Shown piece by piece: positions 49,601-53,457 of a stretch of DNA of 64,000 bases. The stretch spans positions 37,614,987 through 37,678,986 of the forward strand of contig CM063500.1 in NCBI GenBank assembly GCA_032207245.1. Reading direction: 5' to 3'. The notes below the pieces were generated by a model. That model worked only from the letters and a program-made list of their open reading frames with translations, searched no databases and was not told the origin of the DNA. Position numbers and translations under genes: made by a program. The stretch's first letter is position 1. Each line of letters starts with the position of its first letter. Source of the DNA: Pardosa pseudoannulata. Taxonomy: Eukaryota; Arthropoda; Arachnida; Araneae; Lycosidae.

Positions 49601-49845
49601 TAATGCAAATGTGTATATAAAATATTTGTATATGTTTAAATGATTCCTAGCATATATATATGCTTAGATTTTTTATATGTATGCATACAAAAAAATCTTA
49701 AATTGAAGAAAATCTTATCTAAAAAGTAATAAATAATTATTCCAAGAAATGACTGGTTGAAAAATGTTAAAATAATATTAAAACCATAGAGGTAATGTTC
49801 TTCACCTGGCGGCTTCAGTAATTTCGAAAACATGTTTCCTGGCAT
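19009..49845 (-). CDS. ASB13-like ankyrin/SOCS-box protein, six exons
   Basis: Joining 49806-49845, 44710-44900, 38674-38824, 32795-32929, 23111-23305 and 19009-19142 gives 846 nt (281 residues plus stop). All junctions are GT/AG and phases agree (1, 0, 1, 1, 1). The protein has six ankyrin repeats (about residues 17-232), each with the T/Y-P-L-H or T-A-L-H signature, then a C-terminal SOCS box (about 240-278) with BC box [14 protein letters not shown] and Cul5 box [11 protein letters not shown]. Length and order match vertebrate ASB13 (278 aa as I recall); the strongest local matches are [14 protein letters not shown] and EVNPP. ASB5, 9 and 11 are close relatives. By family it recruits substrates to an Elongin B/C-Cullin 5-Rbx2 ubiquitin ligase; the substrate is unknown. 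Introns of 4.0-9.5 kb are packed with transposons. It is divergent from SMARCB1. Confidence 0.93.
19527..20462 (+). mobile_element. Tigger/pogo-like element, internally deleted
   Basis: Ends cagtgaaacttctctgagcg (19527 onward) and the reverse complement of the right end, cagtgaaacctctctgagtg, form the terminal inverted repeat. TA duplications flank it (19525-19526 and 20463-20464). A frame at 20051-20242 encodes [20 protein letters not shown], then [18 protein letters not shown], a CENP-B/psq-type N-terminal helix-turn-helix. The DDE catalytic part is missing, since 936 bp is far below a full ~2-2.7 kb Tigger. It sits in ASB intron 5. Confidence 0.88.
20051..20242 (+). pseudogene. CENP-B-type HTH fragment of Tigger transposase
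   Basis: This 63-codon frame starts [19 protein letters not shown] and stops at TAG. It covers only the first DNA-binding helix-turn-helix of pogo/Tigger transposases, so it cannot catalyse transposition. A short HTH-only product is conceivable but unsupported. Confidence 0.75.
20463..22246. other. ASB intron 5, partly transposon debris
   Basis: AT-rich. At about 21990-22110, phrases such as ccctgatattttcag and ccctgatatttcccag end in taccaccctg, which resembles one end (cagggtggta on the minus strand) of a DNA transposon. The other end was not found. Confidence 0.4.
22247..22999 (+). mobile_element. Second Tigger/pogo-like element
   Basis: Left end cagtcagtagtggctatatg and right end (reverse complement) cagtctgtatcagttatacg pair as an imperfect terminal inverted repeat, flanked by TA at 22245-22246 and 23000-23001. 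Words like 'ttatatggtca' recur inside both ends. A degraded frame around 22680-22880 ([30 protein letters not shown]) resembles the helix-turn-helix of Tigger transposases. No catalytic domain; 753 bp, non-autonomous. It is the neighbour of the 19527 element in the same intron but has different termini. Confidence 0.75.
23061..23092. repeat. (AAT)n microsatellite
   Basis: About ten AAT units (plus-strand reading), just downstream of the ASB exon 5 donor. Confidence 0.95.
23111..23305 (-). CDS. ASB13-like exon 5 (ANK 6)
   Basis: Acceptor tttttatag|gtgct, donor tcag|gtatgg, 195 nt. It encodes [40 protein letters not shown] and the linker to the SOCS box ([19 protein letters not shown]). An (AAT)n microsatellite lies 18 bp past the donor. 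Confidence 0.94.
23306..25276. other. ASB intron 4, unclassified repeat-like stretch
   Basis: About 23600-24560 is GC-richer than the rest of the intron. It has moderately long minus-strand frames (23700-24035 and 24236-24559), neither with a domain I recognise. It also contains ggcgcctctaagagagg-type and catctcatctc words. It may be remains of a retroelement, but no termini or motifs prove that. Confidence 0.35.
25283..26070. mobile_element. 0.79-kb transposon copy B, 6-bp TSD
   Basis: Copy B, 788 bp, the same family and orientation as 12583-13371, with very high similarity over the whole length. It runs from cagggtatctg to cagaaaccatg and is flanked by the direct hexamer caaaga (25277-25282 and 26071-26076), which differs from copy A's cttata. 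Two independent hexamer duplications fix the element's limits. It lies in ASB intron 4. Confidence 0.88.
26135..26350 (+). repeat. Dispersed repeat, pair with 34684-34890
   Basis: About 215 bp nearly identical to 34684-34890 in the same orientation, through 'catatagtcttaatacaaaa', 'atgtatttcataaggtcatt', 'actatataaacaatc', 'aaaatctcatggtattca'. No termini or flanking duplication identified. The two copies sit in ASB introns 4 and 3. Confidence 0.75.
26440..26615 (+). repeat. Diverged full-length tRNA-SINE
   Basis: A-box-like tggccaaatgagt and B-box-like ggtttgaaactc are followed by the family core 'tagccatttaaaattggctt' and the tail 'gcagaccatagtg'. It matches the element at 43891-44068 in the opposite orientation, with many differences. 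Confidence 0.7.
26813..27323 (+). mobile_element. hAT element fragment, 8-bp TSD
   Basis: It begins caggggtgacaag and ends ggccagccttg (reverse complement caaggctggcc), with imperfect hAT-like termini. The octamer cactatat is duplicated at 26805-26812 and 27324-27331. It encodes at about 26912-27097 [17 protein letters not shown], then [16 protein letters not shown] and [10 protein letters not shown], the C-terminal dimerisation region of hAT transposases (the type seen in ZBED/GTF2IRD2-like proteins). The DDE core and zinc finger are missing; 511 bp. The sister duplication unit shows the uninserted site. Confidence 0.9.
26912..27097 (+). pseudogene. hAT transposase C-terminal fragment
   Basis: The open frame ends at TAG 27095-27097. 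The C-E-S-A-F-S-x-M-N-x-I-K-x-K-H-x-x-L-T-D-E-H-L pattern is the hallmark of the hAT C-terminal dimerisation domain. No upstream catalytic part exists in the element, so it is a deletion remnant. Confidence 0.85.
27612..27990 (+). repeat. Tandem duplication unit 2 (empty hAT site)
   Basis: Sister of 26632-27606 without the hAT. At the insertion point it reads 'gttgcacactttatgg', against 'gctatacactata|hAT' in unit 1. The order of events is duplication first, insertion second. Confidence 0.8.
28306..28526 (-). repeat. 3' LTR
   Basis: 221 bp. Compared with the other LTR it has acaaacattt for acaaatattt, tacgcgcgag for tacgctcgag, and tttgcgcgcg for tttgtgcgcg. CG-rich words are unusual for this window. 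Confidence 0.93.
28527..31805 (-). CDS. pol: Ty3/gypsy Pol polyprotein (intact frame)
   Basis: 1092 codons, uninterrupted. In order: aspartic protease ([13 protein letters not shown], about residues 46-58, with GADFL further on); reverse transcriptase ([37 protein letters not shown] with the catalytic Asp pair, about 195-390); RNase H ([25 protein letters not shown]); integrase with an H-x3-H-type zinc site (HRMSHPG..., CCVDCQRSK) and the D,D-35-E triad ([29 protein letters not shown]); and a Pro/Ala-rich C-terminus. No envelope or chromodomain seen. The TGA stop directly abuts the 3' LTR, so the polypurine tract is coding. In other elements this would follow gag by frameshift; here the ATG at 31803-31805 is only a nominal start. 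Confidence 0.95.
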   Translation of the reverse strand: MQTALYIFGKRVAATAHTEGSGGAINVSEITNRLSIYDRNTNTTYLIDTGSDVSCLPARGNKLGAPDSFELTAANHSKIKTYGKKLLHLSLGLRRVFKWHFIIADVSTPIIGADFLTNFNLIVDLKKKRLIDGITKLGSVGSIRYSTQMAIKVTIESSKYYSILRKYPDITSPTPKFKEVKHSTVHYIETVGPPVHSRPRRLHPKLLDAVKKEFEYMVEKGICRPSKSPWSSPLHVVTKASGNIRPVGDYRRLNAKTVPDRYPIPHLQDFSSSLYGKTVFSKLDIFRAYHAIPVNESDIPKTAIITPFGLFEFPFLNFGLCNAAQSFQRFINEILRDLDFCFAYLDDILVFSDNEDEHESHLRTIFQRLTDYGIQLNTSKCILGVSELSFLGHLVSREGTRPLPEKVQTILDYKEPKTIKELRAFLGLINFYRRFLPRAANYQADLNDYLKNIKQNDNKRIELSDSAKHAFEICKQQLANATLLAHPSNTSKLVLDVDASDFAIGAALNQITNNQLEPLGFFSRKLSATEKRYSAYDRELLAAYAGIKHFRYMLEGRNFCIFTDHKPLTFAFSQKIEKCSPRQNRQLEFISQFTTDIRFVPGVDNTVADTLSRITTIDVPLADYSLRNESILAEILSRVEEIQLPSSTDFAAIAKEQEHDAELQMLLSGQSSHNLSLQPLELTPGTVLYCDVQGSRVRPYVPAKFRHDVFVNLHRMSHPGIKASRRLVQKRFVWPGLSKDIAEWTRCCVDCQRSKVHKHTSSPLSTFDLPSQRFSHIHIDLVGPLPPSNGYTYLLTCIDRYTRWPEAVPIPNIFADTVARAFYNIWISRFGVPEYITTDQGRQFDSQLFRSLTKLLGVHRIRTTPYHPSSNGMVERFHRSLKQSIRCHTSIHWSDVLPTVLLGLRTCLKDDLKTTSAELTYGTVLRLPGEFLQPRNNSVDPSVFVQKLKDCMAALTPTPSSAHSKKAIFVHKSLSSSTHVFLQVDSHRKSLDPVYSGPHLVQARNSSTYRILINNNEKVVHIDRLKPSFLWAPELTPAASSRPAAPPVVASPAATEYTRNTPCKPSESTGHSMTTRSRRRVQFNLPLSLEGE
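31806..31880 (-). pseudogene. Gag C-terminal stub next to 5' LTR
   Basis: In another minus-strand frame, the bases between LTR and pol read [19 protein letters not shown] and go on to AAKKCKQPC. The pattern C-Y-x-H-x2-F-x5-K-x-C-x3-C is a nucleocapsid-like zinc knuckle typical of the gag end in arthropod gypsy elements. The frame stops (TAG) inside pol's first codons, consistent with a gag/pol overlap and frameshift. Everything upstream in gag is deleted. Confidence 0.7.
31881..32100 (-). repeat. 5' LTR
   Basis: 220 bp, about 98-99% identical to the 3' LTR by eye. Its inner edge is agaatgatgac where the other LTR reads tgaatgatgac, so the terminal base has been lost or replaced at the deletion junction. 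Confidence 0.93.
32795..32929 (-). CDS. ASB13-like exon 4 (ANK 4-5)
   Basis: Acceptor ttttattttag|ga, donor gctg|gtaatg, 135 nt. It encodes [36 protein letters not shown] and KLLLQA. The split glycine codons at both ends are completed by the neighbouring exons. Confidence 0.93.
32930..33372. other. ASB intron 3, start, nothing recognised
   Basis: AT-rich intronic sequence upstream of exon 4 on the minus strand, with no motif beyond the splice site. Confidence 0.5.
33373..34081. mobile_element. hAT-like DNA element with CAGGGTT termini
   Basis: Left end cagggttcccactctt and right end (reverse complement) cagggtttccactgtcc form imperfect terminal inverted repeats. Near the right end, 'attaaggagttcttaa' / 'ttaaggactttt' words repeat, as in many non-autonomous elements. 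An internal hairpin lies at about 33824-33860 (aactccgaactt ... aagttcggag). A clean flanking duplication was not found (cagaattc against ggaatttg), so class and exact limits are uncertain. Confidence 0.6.
34377..34663. mobile_element. hAT-type MITE, 8-bp TSD agttttga
   Basis: Left caaggccgtaggcag; right reverse complement caggggtgtagccagaaatt. The octamer agttttga flanks it at 34369-34376 and 34664-34671. It is 287 bp with no coding capacity. Its right terminus matches the left terminus of 45168-45771, so the two are the same family in opposite orientation. Confidence 0.88.
34684..34890 (+). repeat. Dispersed repeat, pair with 26135-26350
   Basis: Second copy, starting almost directly after the hAT MITE's right duplication, with few substitutions relative to 26135-26350. 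Confidence 0.75.
35283..36069 (+). mobile_element. Tigger/pogo-like deletion derivative
   Basis: Ends cagtggactccgcttaatgt and reverse complement cagtggactccgcttaatgt are identical over at least 20 bp. TA flanks at 35281-35282 and 36070-36071. Near the right end a frame reads [20 protein letters not shown] then a stop, like the acidic/aromatic C-terminus of Tigger-type transposases (…T-I-x-x-F-F). 787 bp with no complete transposase. It lies in ASB intron 3. Confidence 0.88.
36070..37531. other. ASB intron 3, AT-rich, SINE scrap
   Basis: Contains a 5'-truncated SINE 3' end (36695-36741, minus: ggttttggagtgctatggtc, then tttttgcaacatgagggcta). The long frames here (36790-37116 and 37218-37460) are AT-driven and unrecognised. 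Confidence 0.5.
37532..37639. repeat. Palindromic mini-element around (AT)n
   Basis: atgcagggtaata (37532-37544) and its exact complement tattaccctgcat (37627-37639) enclose about 31 AT dinucleotides (about 37549-37611). This is either a very short MITE whose centre expanded or a microsatellite seeded in one. Confidence 0.75.
37640..38673. other. ASB intron 3, nothing recognised
   Basis: AT-rich intron. One-sided pogo-like words (acagtcaacctactgttcag at about 38522) do not find a partner end. Confidence 0.4.
38674..38824 (-). CDS. ASB13-like exon 3 (ANK 3)
   Basis: Acceptor tactcaacag|gtaaat, donor aaag|gttatt, 151 nt. It encodes [33 protein letters not shown] and [10 protein letters not shown], the segment most like vertebrate ASB13. 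A Tc1-like element begins only 53 bp upstream of its acceptor. Confidence 0.94.
38878..40362 (+). mobile_element. Tc1-like element, complete ends
   Basis: The terminal inverted repeat cactcacttccaaaagttaa starts both ends; 24 bp are identical, and similarity continues to about 40 bp. TA duplications flank it at 38876-38877 and 40363-40364. At 1485 bp it is about the usual Tc1 size. It carries a broken transposase (next entry). It inserted 53 bp upstream of the ASB exon 3 acceptor, on the opposite strand. Confidence 0.95.
39140..40077 (+). pseudogene. Tc1-like transposase, inactivated
   Basis: The N-terminal helix-turn-helix is recognisable ([25 protein letters not shown] at about 39151-39230). 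The middle is frame-shifted. The frame from 39405 gives [16 protein letters not shown] (first Asp) up to GGSIMVWA, then a TGA at 39684-39686 where a glycine codon is expected. The next frame carries [12 protein letters not shown] (second Asp) and [17 protein letters not shown], in which the third acidic residue is Asp rather than the Glu of classic Tc1. Several breaks mean no activity. Confidence 0.88.
40363..41052. other. ASB intron 2 spacer between two Tc1 copies
   Basis: AT-rich, 690 bp, no feature supported. Confidence 0.5.
41053..42221 (+). mobile_element. Second Tc1-like element, different family
   Basis: The terminal inverted repeat cactcaagagccaaaacatt is identical at both ends for 25-26 bp, flanked by TA (41051-41052 and 42222-42223). 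It is 1169 bp, shorter than a full element, and unrelated in termini to its neighbour 690 bp away. It encodes a transposase with an intact C-terminal half. Confidence 0.95.
41175..42190 (+). pseudogene. Tc1-like transposase, N-terminus degraded
   Basis: Traces of the helix-turn-helix ([20 protein letters not shown] at about 41188-41250) lie out of frame with later parts. WSDESRF (first Asp) appears near 41605. From 41681 to the stop at 42190 the frame is open: [20 protein letters not shown] (second Asp), [15 protein letters not shown] (Glu of the DDE triad), then [18 protein letters not shown], a normal Tc1 C-terminus. The upstream breaks inactivate it. Confidence 0.88.
42222..43557. other. 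ASB intron 2, AT-rich
   Basis: No gene. At about 42910-42961 a compact palindrome-like stretch, TTAACCCTTTGTATG ... CATACAAAAAAATTAA, resembles a collapsed TTAA-type mini-element like the 71-bp one at 57868. Confidence 0.4.
43558..43830 (+). repeat. Dispersed repeat, inverted pair with 54838-55084
   Basis: Runs through 'tatccgtctac', 'ttttgccaaaaatcataaa', 'ttctaaatctg', 'cattttaaagaaaagttaca', 'gacagctatcaaaacaaa', 'gagcattttttggacaaaac'. The reverse complement is at 54838-55084 with moderate divergence. Both copies lie next to a SINE. Confidence 0.8.
43891..44068 (-). repeat. tRNA-derived SINE, 11-bp TSD
   Basis: A complete 178-bp SINE. On the minus strand the head starts tcgccgaacgatggccgaat (A-box region), then a B box gggttcgagtccc, a core with 'gttcgtagccgttcggaatc' and a (ccaa)n tail at 43891-43904. 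The exact 11-bp duplication acaaagttttg flanks it (43880-43890 and 44069-44079). The head resembles a tRNA with a long variable region (Ser/Leu-like), but the acceptor arm is not conserved, so it is not a tRNA gene. Confidence 0.92.
44080..44709. other. ASB intron 2, AT-rich, up to exon 2 donor
   Basis: No feature beyond the splice donor. Confidence 0.5.
44710..44900 (-). CDS. ASB13-like exon 2 (ANK 1-2)
   Basis: Acceptor ttttctgtag|ta, donor aag|gtgata, 191 nt. It encodes ankyrin repeat 1 ([22 protein letters not shown]) and most of repeat 2 ([21 protein letters not shown]). It ends in phase 0. Confidence 0.93.
45168..45771. mobile_element. hAT-type element with nested SINE, 8-bp TSD
   Basis: Left caggaccgtagacagaaatt; right reverse complement caaggctgcaggcaagggga. 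The octamer tggtagat flanks it at 45160-45167 and 45772-45779. Same family as 34377-34663 but in opposite orientation and with a longer interior. A SINE (about 45210-45376) is inserted near its left end. No transposase frame. ASB intron 1. Confidence 0.88.
45210..45376 (-). repeat. tRNA-SINE nested in hAT element
   Basis: The same family as 43891-44068 and in the same orientation: ggagcactacggtctatttt, 'agccaattccaaacagctac', B box 'gaattcaaaccca', A box region 'tttcggccatcattcgg'. Host sequence ttttctgg-(g/ag-rich)-aaag occurs on both sides, an imperfect duplication of about 15 bp. It is more diverged than the 43891 copy. Confidence 0.82.
45796..45947 (+). repeat. 150-bp direct repeat, left copy
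   Basis: Almost identical to 47776-47926: 'atatttacaggaatctatct', 'tgggtaatattttgcatgat', 'ctatgtacacaggtaattag', 'ttttggatcaaaatttgaag'. I count about three or four differences. The copies are 1980 bp apart in ASB intron 1. Confidence 0.88.
45948..47775. other. ASB intron 1, between direct repeats
   Basis: AT-rich, with no coding frame that I can support and no primer-binding site or polypurine tract recognised next to the repeats. Confidence 0.45.
47776..47926 (+). repeat. 150-bp direct repeat, right copy
   Basis: Partner of 45796-45947. No flanking duplication was found at the outer edges. Confidence 0.88.
48470..48595 (-). repeat. Highly diverged SINE head and core
   Basis: Follows the minus-strand SINE path weakly: 'ttaaaagccgaatttgaa', 'atttcaacccatagactacg', 'gcgcccatcgtttgg'. 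Many substitutions; an old copy, or another tRNA-derived family. Confidence 0.45.
48596..49805. other. ASB intron 1, AT-rich
   Basis: Nothing recognised up to the exon 1 donor at 49804-49805. Confidence 0.5.
49806..49845 (-). CDS. ASB13-like exon 1 (start codon)
   Basis: ATG at 49843-49845 (minus), preceded by an A-run (aaaaATGcc). It encodes [13 protein letters not shown] plus one base, then donor cag|gtgaag. The phase-1 end fits exon 2 exactly (g + ta = Val). This exon is assigned by position, donor quality and phase, because family N-termini are not conserved. An upstream non-coding exon is possible. Confidence 0.75.
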
Positions 49846-50257
49846 TTTTTTTTTTTTATTTTCAGCTAAACTATGAAGTCATAAATTATCACCATAATCG
49901 TCTGTTATTAATTGTGAAAATATTGTTTGAAATAAAAGAATAAAAAGTTTACTTTTGCATTTGAAAATTGCTTTAAAAAAGTGCTAAGATTGTTTCAAAT
50001 TAAGCCATTTGAGGATTTATATAAAGGGCACATTAGAGAAAAATTTTATTTATCTATATATACAGACAGGTTCAAATTTAAGAGAATTTTCACATTTTAT
50101 CGAATTTCCTGAAAAGAACTGAACGAAAGGTATTTTGAAATTGTTTGAGACAAAGGTGCAAATCGTGTACGTCAAATACGTAAGTGTACACTCATGTGGA
50201 TGGAGTCAGTAGAAGAACAGGCTTTATAAACGCAAGTAGCAAAACATAATTTCGTTC

Positions 50258-50580
50258 TTGATAAGTTTTTTAGAGCTAGGAAGGATATTGCTCTTCCCTT
50301 ATATCAAAATCTATTGGGATTGGGAAACAAACTTCTGCTGTATGACAATTTTGCAGCCCATTCTTCTCTTTGCATCCCGGGTCTGGGGGTCTGCGGTTAA
50401 CAATCAGATCAAGAGACTTCAAATAATACAAAACAAAACGTTAATGTCTATTCGAAAAGGCCACGGGTATATCTCTAATTAAACAATTCACAAAGATTTC
50501 AACATCAACCTGGTTCGGAACATTGTTACTACAGCAACCAAATTCTTTACCAACATATACTCCGTTAACCCTTTAAGAAC
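50258..50580 (+). pseudogene. Jockey-like LINE reverse transcriptase fragment
   Basis: The frame reads NFCCMTILQPILLFASRVWG, then VNNQIKRLQIIQNKTLMSIR, stops at TAA after ISN, and continues TIHKDFNINLVRNIVTTATK. This is the thumb-like C-terminal part of non-LTR reverse transcriptases of the Jockey/I group (family pattern R-P-x-L-x-Y-x-x-x-x-W-G, ...L-x-x-L-Q-x-x-Q-N-K-x-L-R). The catalytic YADD region is absent and the ends are ragged, so it is a 5'-truncated, decayed copy lying between the two divergent genes. Confidence 0.75.
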
Positions 50581-50789
50581 CACTCACTAAAATCTTAAAT
50601 GTTTTCCAGTTTCCAGCCCAATAGCCCAAAGTTTGCCTGTTTTCTTTCCTCTAGTCTTTTTTTTTTCACTTGTCAATCTAAGTAAACAAGTTTAAAATCG
50701 AATGGAGCTATGAAATGTTTTGAGTTATCCAGAAACAAGTGTCAACGTGCTGTAAAAACCTCAGAAGCGAACATTTGCAAATGTCGGAT

Positions 50790-51540
50790 GGTTACAATAA
50801 ATCCCCTGTAATACTAGACTCAAGACTCGAGTTGGTGTTAAATGGGCCCCTGGTCTTTTTCGGCGACCAAAGACGGACACCCCGAGAGAGGGTGGGCAAG
50901 CCCTGTTCCAGGGAGGTTCAACAGGAGGAGGGGCAATGGATGCCAACCCCGCCCGCGCCAGCTGAAGAGAAGGACATTTTCCCGTGGAGGCGAAAACTTG
51001 ACCGAGGGGGGGATTACACCCCGGCCCTTGCGAAGAGGAGTGAAAAAGAGATGCCCGCTTGGATCGACAGAGAACGGACATTCTTGTGAAAGGAGCTAAG
51101 ACCGAGAGAGGTGTTTTCCGCTCGGCACCATTTATTTTTTTTCCTCGGTCTTATTTTGGCCCTGTTTTGAGTATGATATGCCGTGTACATATGTTTTAAC
51201 AAATTTTCTTAACAATAAATGTTTAATCCAGAGTTTTGTCGCTGCTGTGCTTCATCGTCGGCAACATAGATTTTAATCGAACCCAAGATACCTGCTCCAG
51301 ACAAAATAGGCGAGCAGGTGCAGAAACGAGGCTTGGGTCATCGGGAAGTGCAGCCGGGGACGCGCGAGGCGTTATATCCCCTGTTCACCGCTATCAGCAA
51401 TACCCGTGGCTTATCAGTCAAGCCTCAAGGGGAAGGCAATTTTCAGATGGTTTCGGCTATTCTGGGTCCCAGAGGTTTTAACTATCGGGGGCTATTTGGA
51501 GACGAAAGGGTTAGTTGAAAAGAAATTTCTAATATAGCGA
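50790..51540 (+). repeat. GC-rich LTR-like patch
   Basis: Strikingly GC-rich for this window, with several overlapping frames in all phases and no domain I recognise, so I call no gene. The order resembles an LTR: a GC-rich part with tandem purines, then ctcggcaccattta, then acaataaatgtttaatcc (poly(A)-signal-like at about 51210), then gtcggcaaca near 51262. tgttaaatggg at about 50837 could be the TG start. No flanking duplication found; a solo LTR plus leader is an inference. Confidence 0.4.
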
Positions 51541-52600
51541 ACTACAATCTGGGCGAACATCGTAGGCTACTGTGCCGAGTATTCGTCCAGCTCTCTAGCT
51601 CATTTTAAATTAACTTTTCGTCTTCTTTTTATGTTAAGTACTAGGAAATTAATTTCTTTTTAATTGCTTTTTGGGCAAAATATTTTCCCTTAAATTTTAA
51701 TTAATAATAACCTCAGTTTTTATAATTCTTAATTCTTCTAAAGTTTTTTTCTTTATGTTTCGATCACTCAATTCACAATAGTAAACGTATTGTTCAGCAC
51801 CTGTAATGTTCAATACTGGGGATATAGGGTCTTCGGCCCATCTGTGCTCAAACGAATCGGAGGCCAATACGAATGTCCGCATTTTGTTCGCAAGCACAGC
51901 TCGCCAAATTTCTTAATGCCTTTTTTTTCAGCAATCGGTTAAATTCAAATTCTAACAGTATAAATGAAGCAATCCCATATTTGTGTAGAGCTCATTTTAA
52001 CATCCAGCGCTGTGTACAACTTAAGGAAACAGTTCCAGGATACGGGATCCATCAAGAGAAAGCATATCCGATGCCGTTCAAAAGCCGCGGAATAGAAACG
52101 ATCACCATGTGTTCATTAAGAAATGAAAAGCGTTTTCTTAGACGAACTCTTCATTTATATAAATAGGAGTTTCTATTATATGCCATTTACCCCCTAGGGG
52201 AGAGGAAGAAATTGAGGAGAGAAATCATAAGATGGAAAAAAAATATCTAATGAAGAACTTCAAATATCTTACTTCATTTCCTACTAGAATAAAAATAGAA
52301 AAAAAAAAAAAAAACGCATTGGAAAGAATCTATCCCATTTTGTTTTCTAGGCTTGATTAAAACTATAGTAAAGTTGAATTCAAATTTAGTTTTCTGTATT
52401 TTATTACACCGTTATTCACCATTATATTCCGATGTTTTTTAAATTTATAGTTATATATATCGAGAGAGATTTTATAGGACAGTTTTACCAAATATTACTT
52501 TAGGCTGACATGTCAATCATTGGGATTTGGCACTTTTAAGTTTTTAACAATTATTAGCTTATTTTTCAAATATTTAAATGTATGTTTTAAAAATATTTAT
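51541..52600. other. Intergenic, no gene recognised
   Basis: Frames at 51697-51897 (minus) and 51873-52166 (plus) overlap in opposite directions, and neither shows a domain I know. The rest is AT-rich. Confidence 0.4.
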
Positions 52601-52617
52601 TAAATATCTCAGTTGTA

Positions 52618-52650
52618 CTGCGTATGCGCAGCTTCCAACCAATATCTTTA
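52618..52650 (+). promoter_or_regulatory. Candidate SMARCB1 promoter: NRF1-like site and CCAAT
   Basis: ctgcgtatgcgcag, one mismatch from the NRF1 palindrome TGCGCATGCGCA, is followed after a few bases by ccaaccaat (CCAAT box). The pair lies about 170-200 bp before the SMARCB1 start codon. No TATA box is evident, as expected for a housekeeping chromatin gene. Confidence 0.45.
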
Positions 52651-52816
52651 CATAGACTCCATGCATTTCTACCTAATAGCTTATTTTCTCACCCCATTCA
52701 TTCTTTCGTGTTTGTCGAGTACATTGATTTTGTTTTTAATTTGATTGATCGAAGCGTCGGTAAAAGGAGTAGAATTTTACATCTTGGTTAACTAGAAATT
52801 TATCAAAAGTTTAATC

Positions 52817-52897
52817 ATGACGATGCGAACATTTGGAGAAAAGCCTATAGCATTCCAGCTTGAAGAAAGTGGGGAATATTATTACATAGGATCAGAG
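52817..52897 (+). CDS. SMARCB1: SMARCB1 exon 1
   Basis: 81 nt (27 codons), phase 0, donor gag|gtttgt. ATG at 52817 in context aatcATGacg; a second in-frame ATG two codons on (52823) could also serve. Without splicing the frame would run into intron 1 and stop at 53014, so the 65-codon open frame is not the protein. Confidence 0.95.
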
Positions 52898-53421
52898 GTT
52901 TGTGTAATTCGCCAACATATTTTTGTAATTGCCTTTTTTGTTTTTCATTTAGTCTTTCACATTGCTGTTTTTTGGTCAGTAAAAGGAGTTAAAGATGAAT
53001 TATTTTTATTATAGAGATAATTACAACTGGTAATTTACTGAAGTAGTTTTTAACTTATATATTGGTTAAGCCGGTTTAAGAATCATTGGTTCTGTGTAGC
53101 CTAAATGTTACTGCTTTAATCTGCTAAATTGATCCATATTGTTTCGTATTTCTCATGGTTTTAATGGTTTGGTATACATTTCTTGCCATCGCAAATTTCA
53201 AAACACAAAAGTTTAGGAAAAAAATTTAAATTAAGTGATTACAAAATTTGAGAAAAGCTTCTGTGATCATGGTAGTTTGACAGTTGACATTAAATCAAAC
53301 GATGCTTAGGTTGACAAGAGAGAGTTATTTAGCTTCAACCCAAAAATGTCTGATATTTGAGTATATCTGTAATGTTTTTGAGTTAATCCATCTATCTTTT
53401 AAATGGGATTTGCTCTCTGCC

Positions 53422-53457
<36 letters not shown>

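Noticed and set aside
50739..51099. Overlapping 80-116-codon frames as genes
   Set aside because: Explained by GC-rich composition; frames exist on both strands with low-complexity Arg/Gly/Pro content and no recognisable domain.
51697..52166. Frames on opposite strands as an intergenic gene
   Set aside because: No domain, no splice context and mutual overlap; not supportable.
52817..53014. 65-codon open frame as a complete small protein
   Set aside because: After codon 27 the reading leaves the SMARCB1 pattern at a GT donor; exon 2 at 55437 resumes it exactly.
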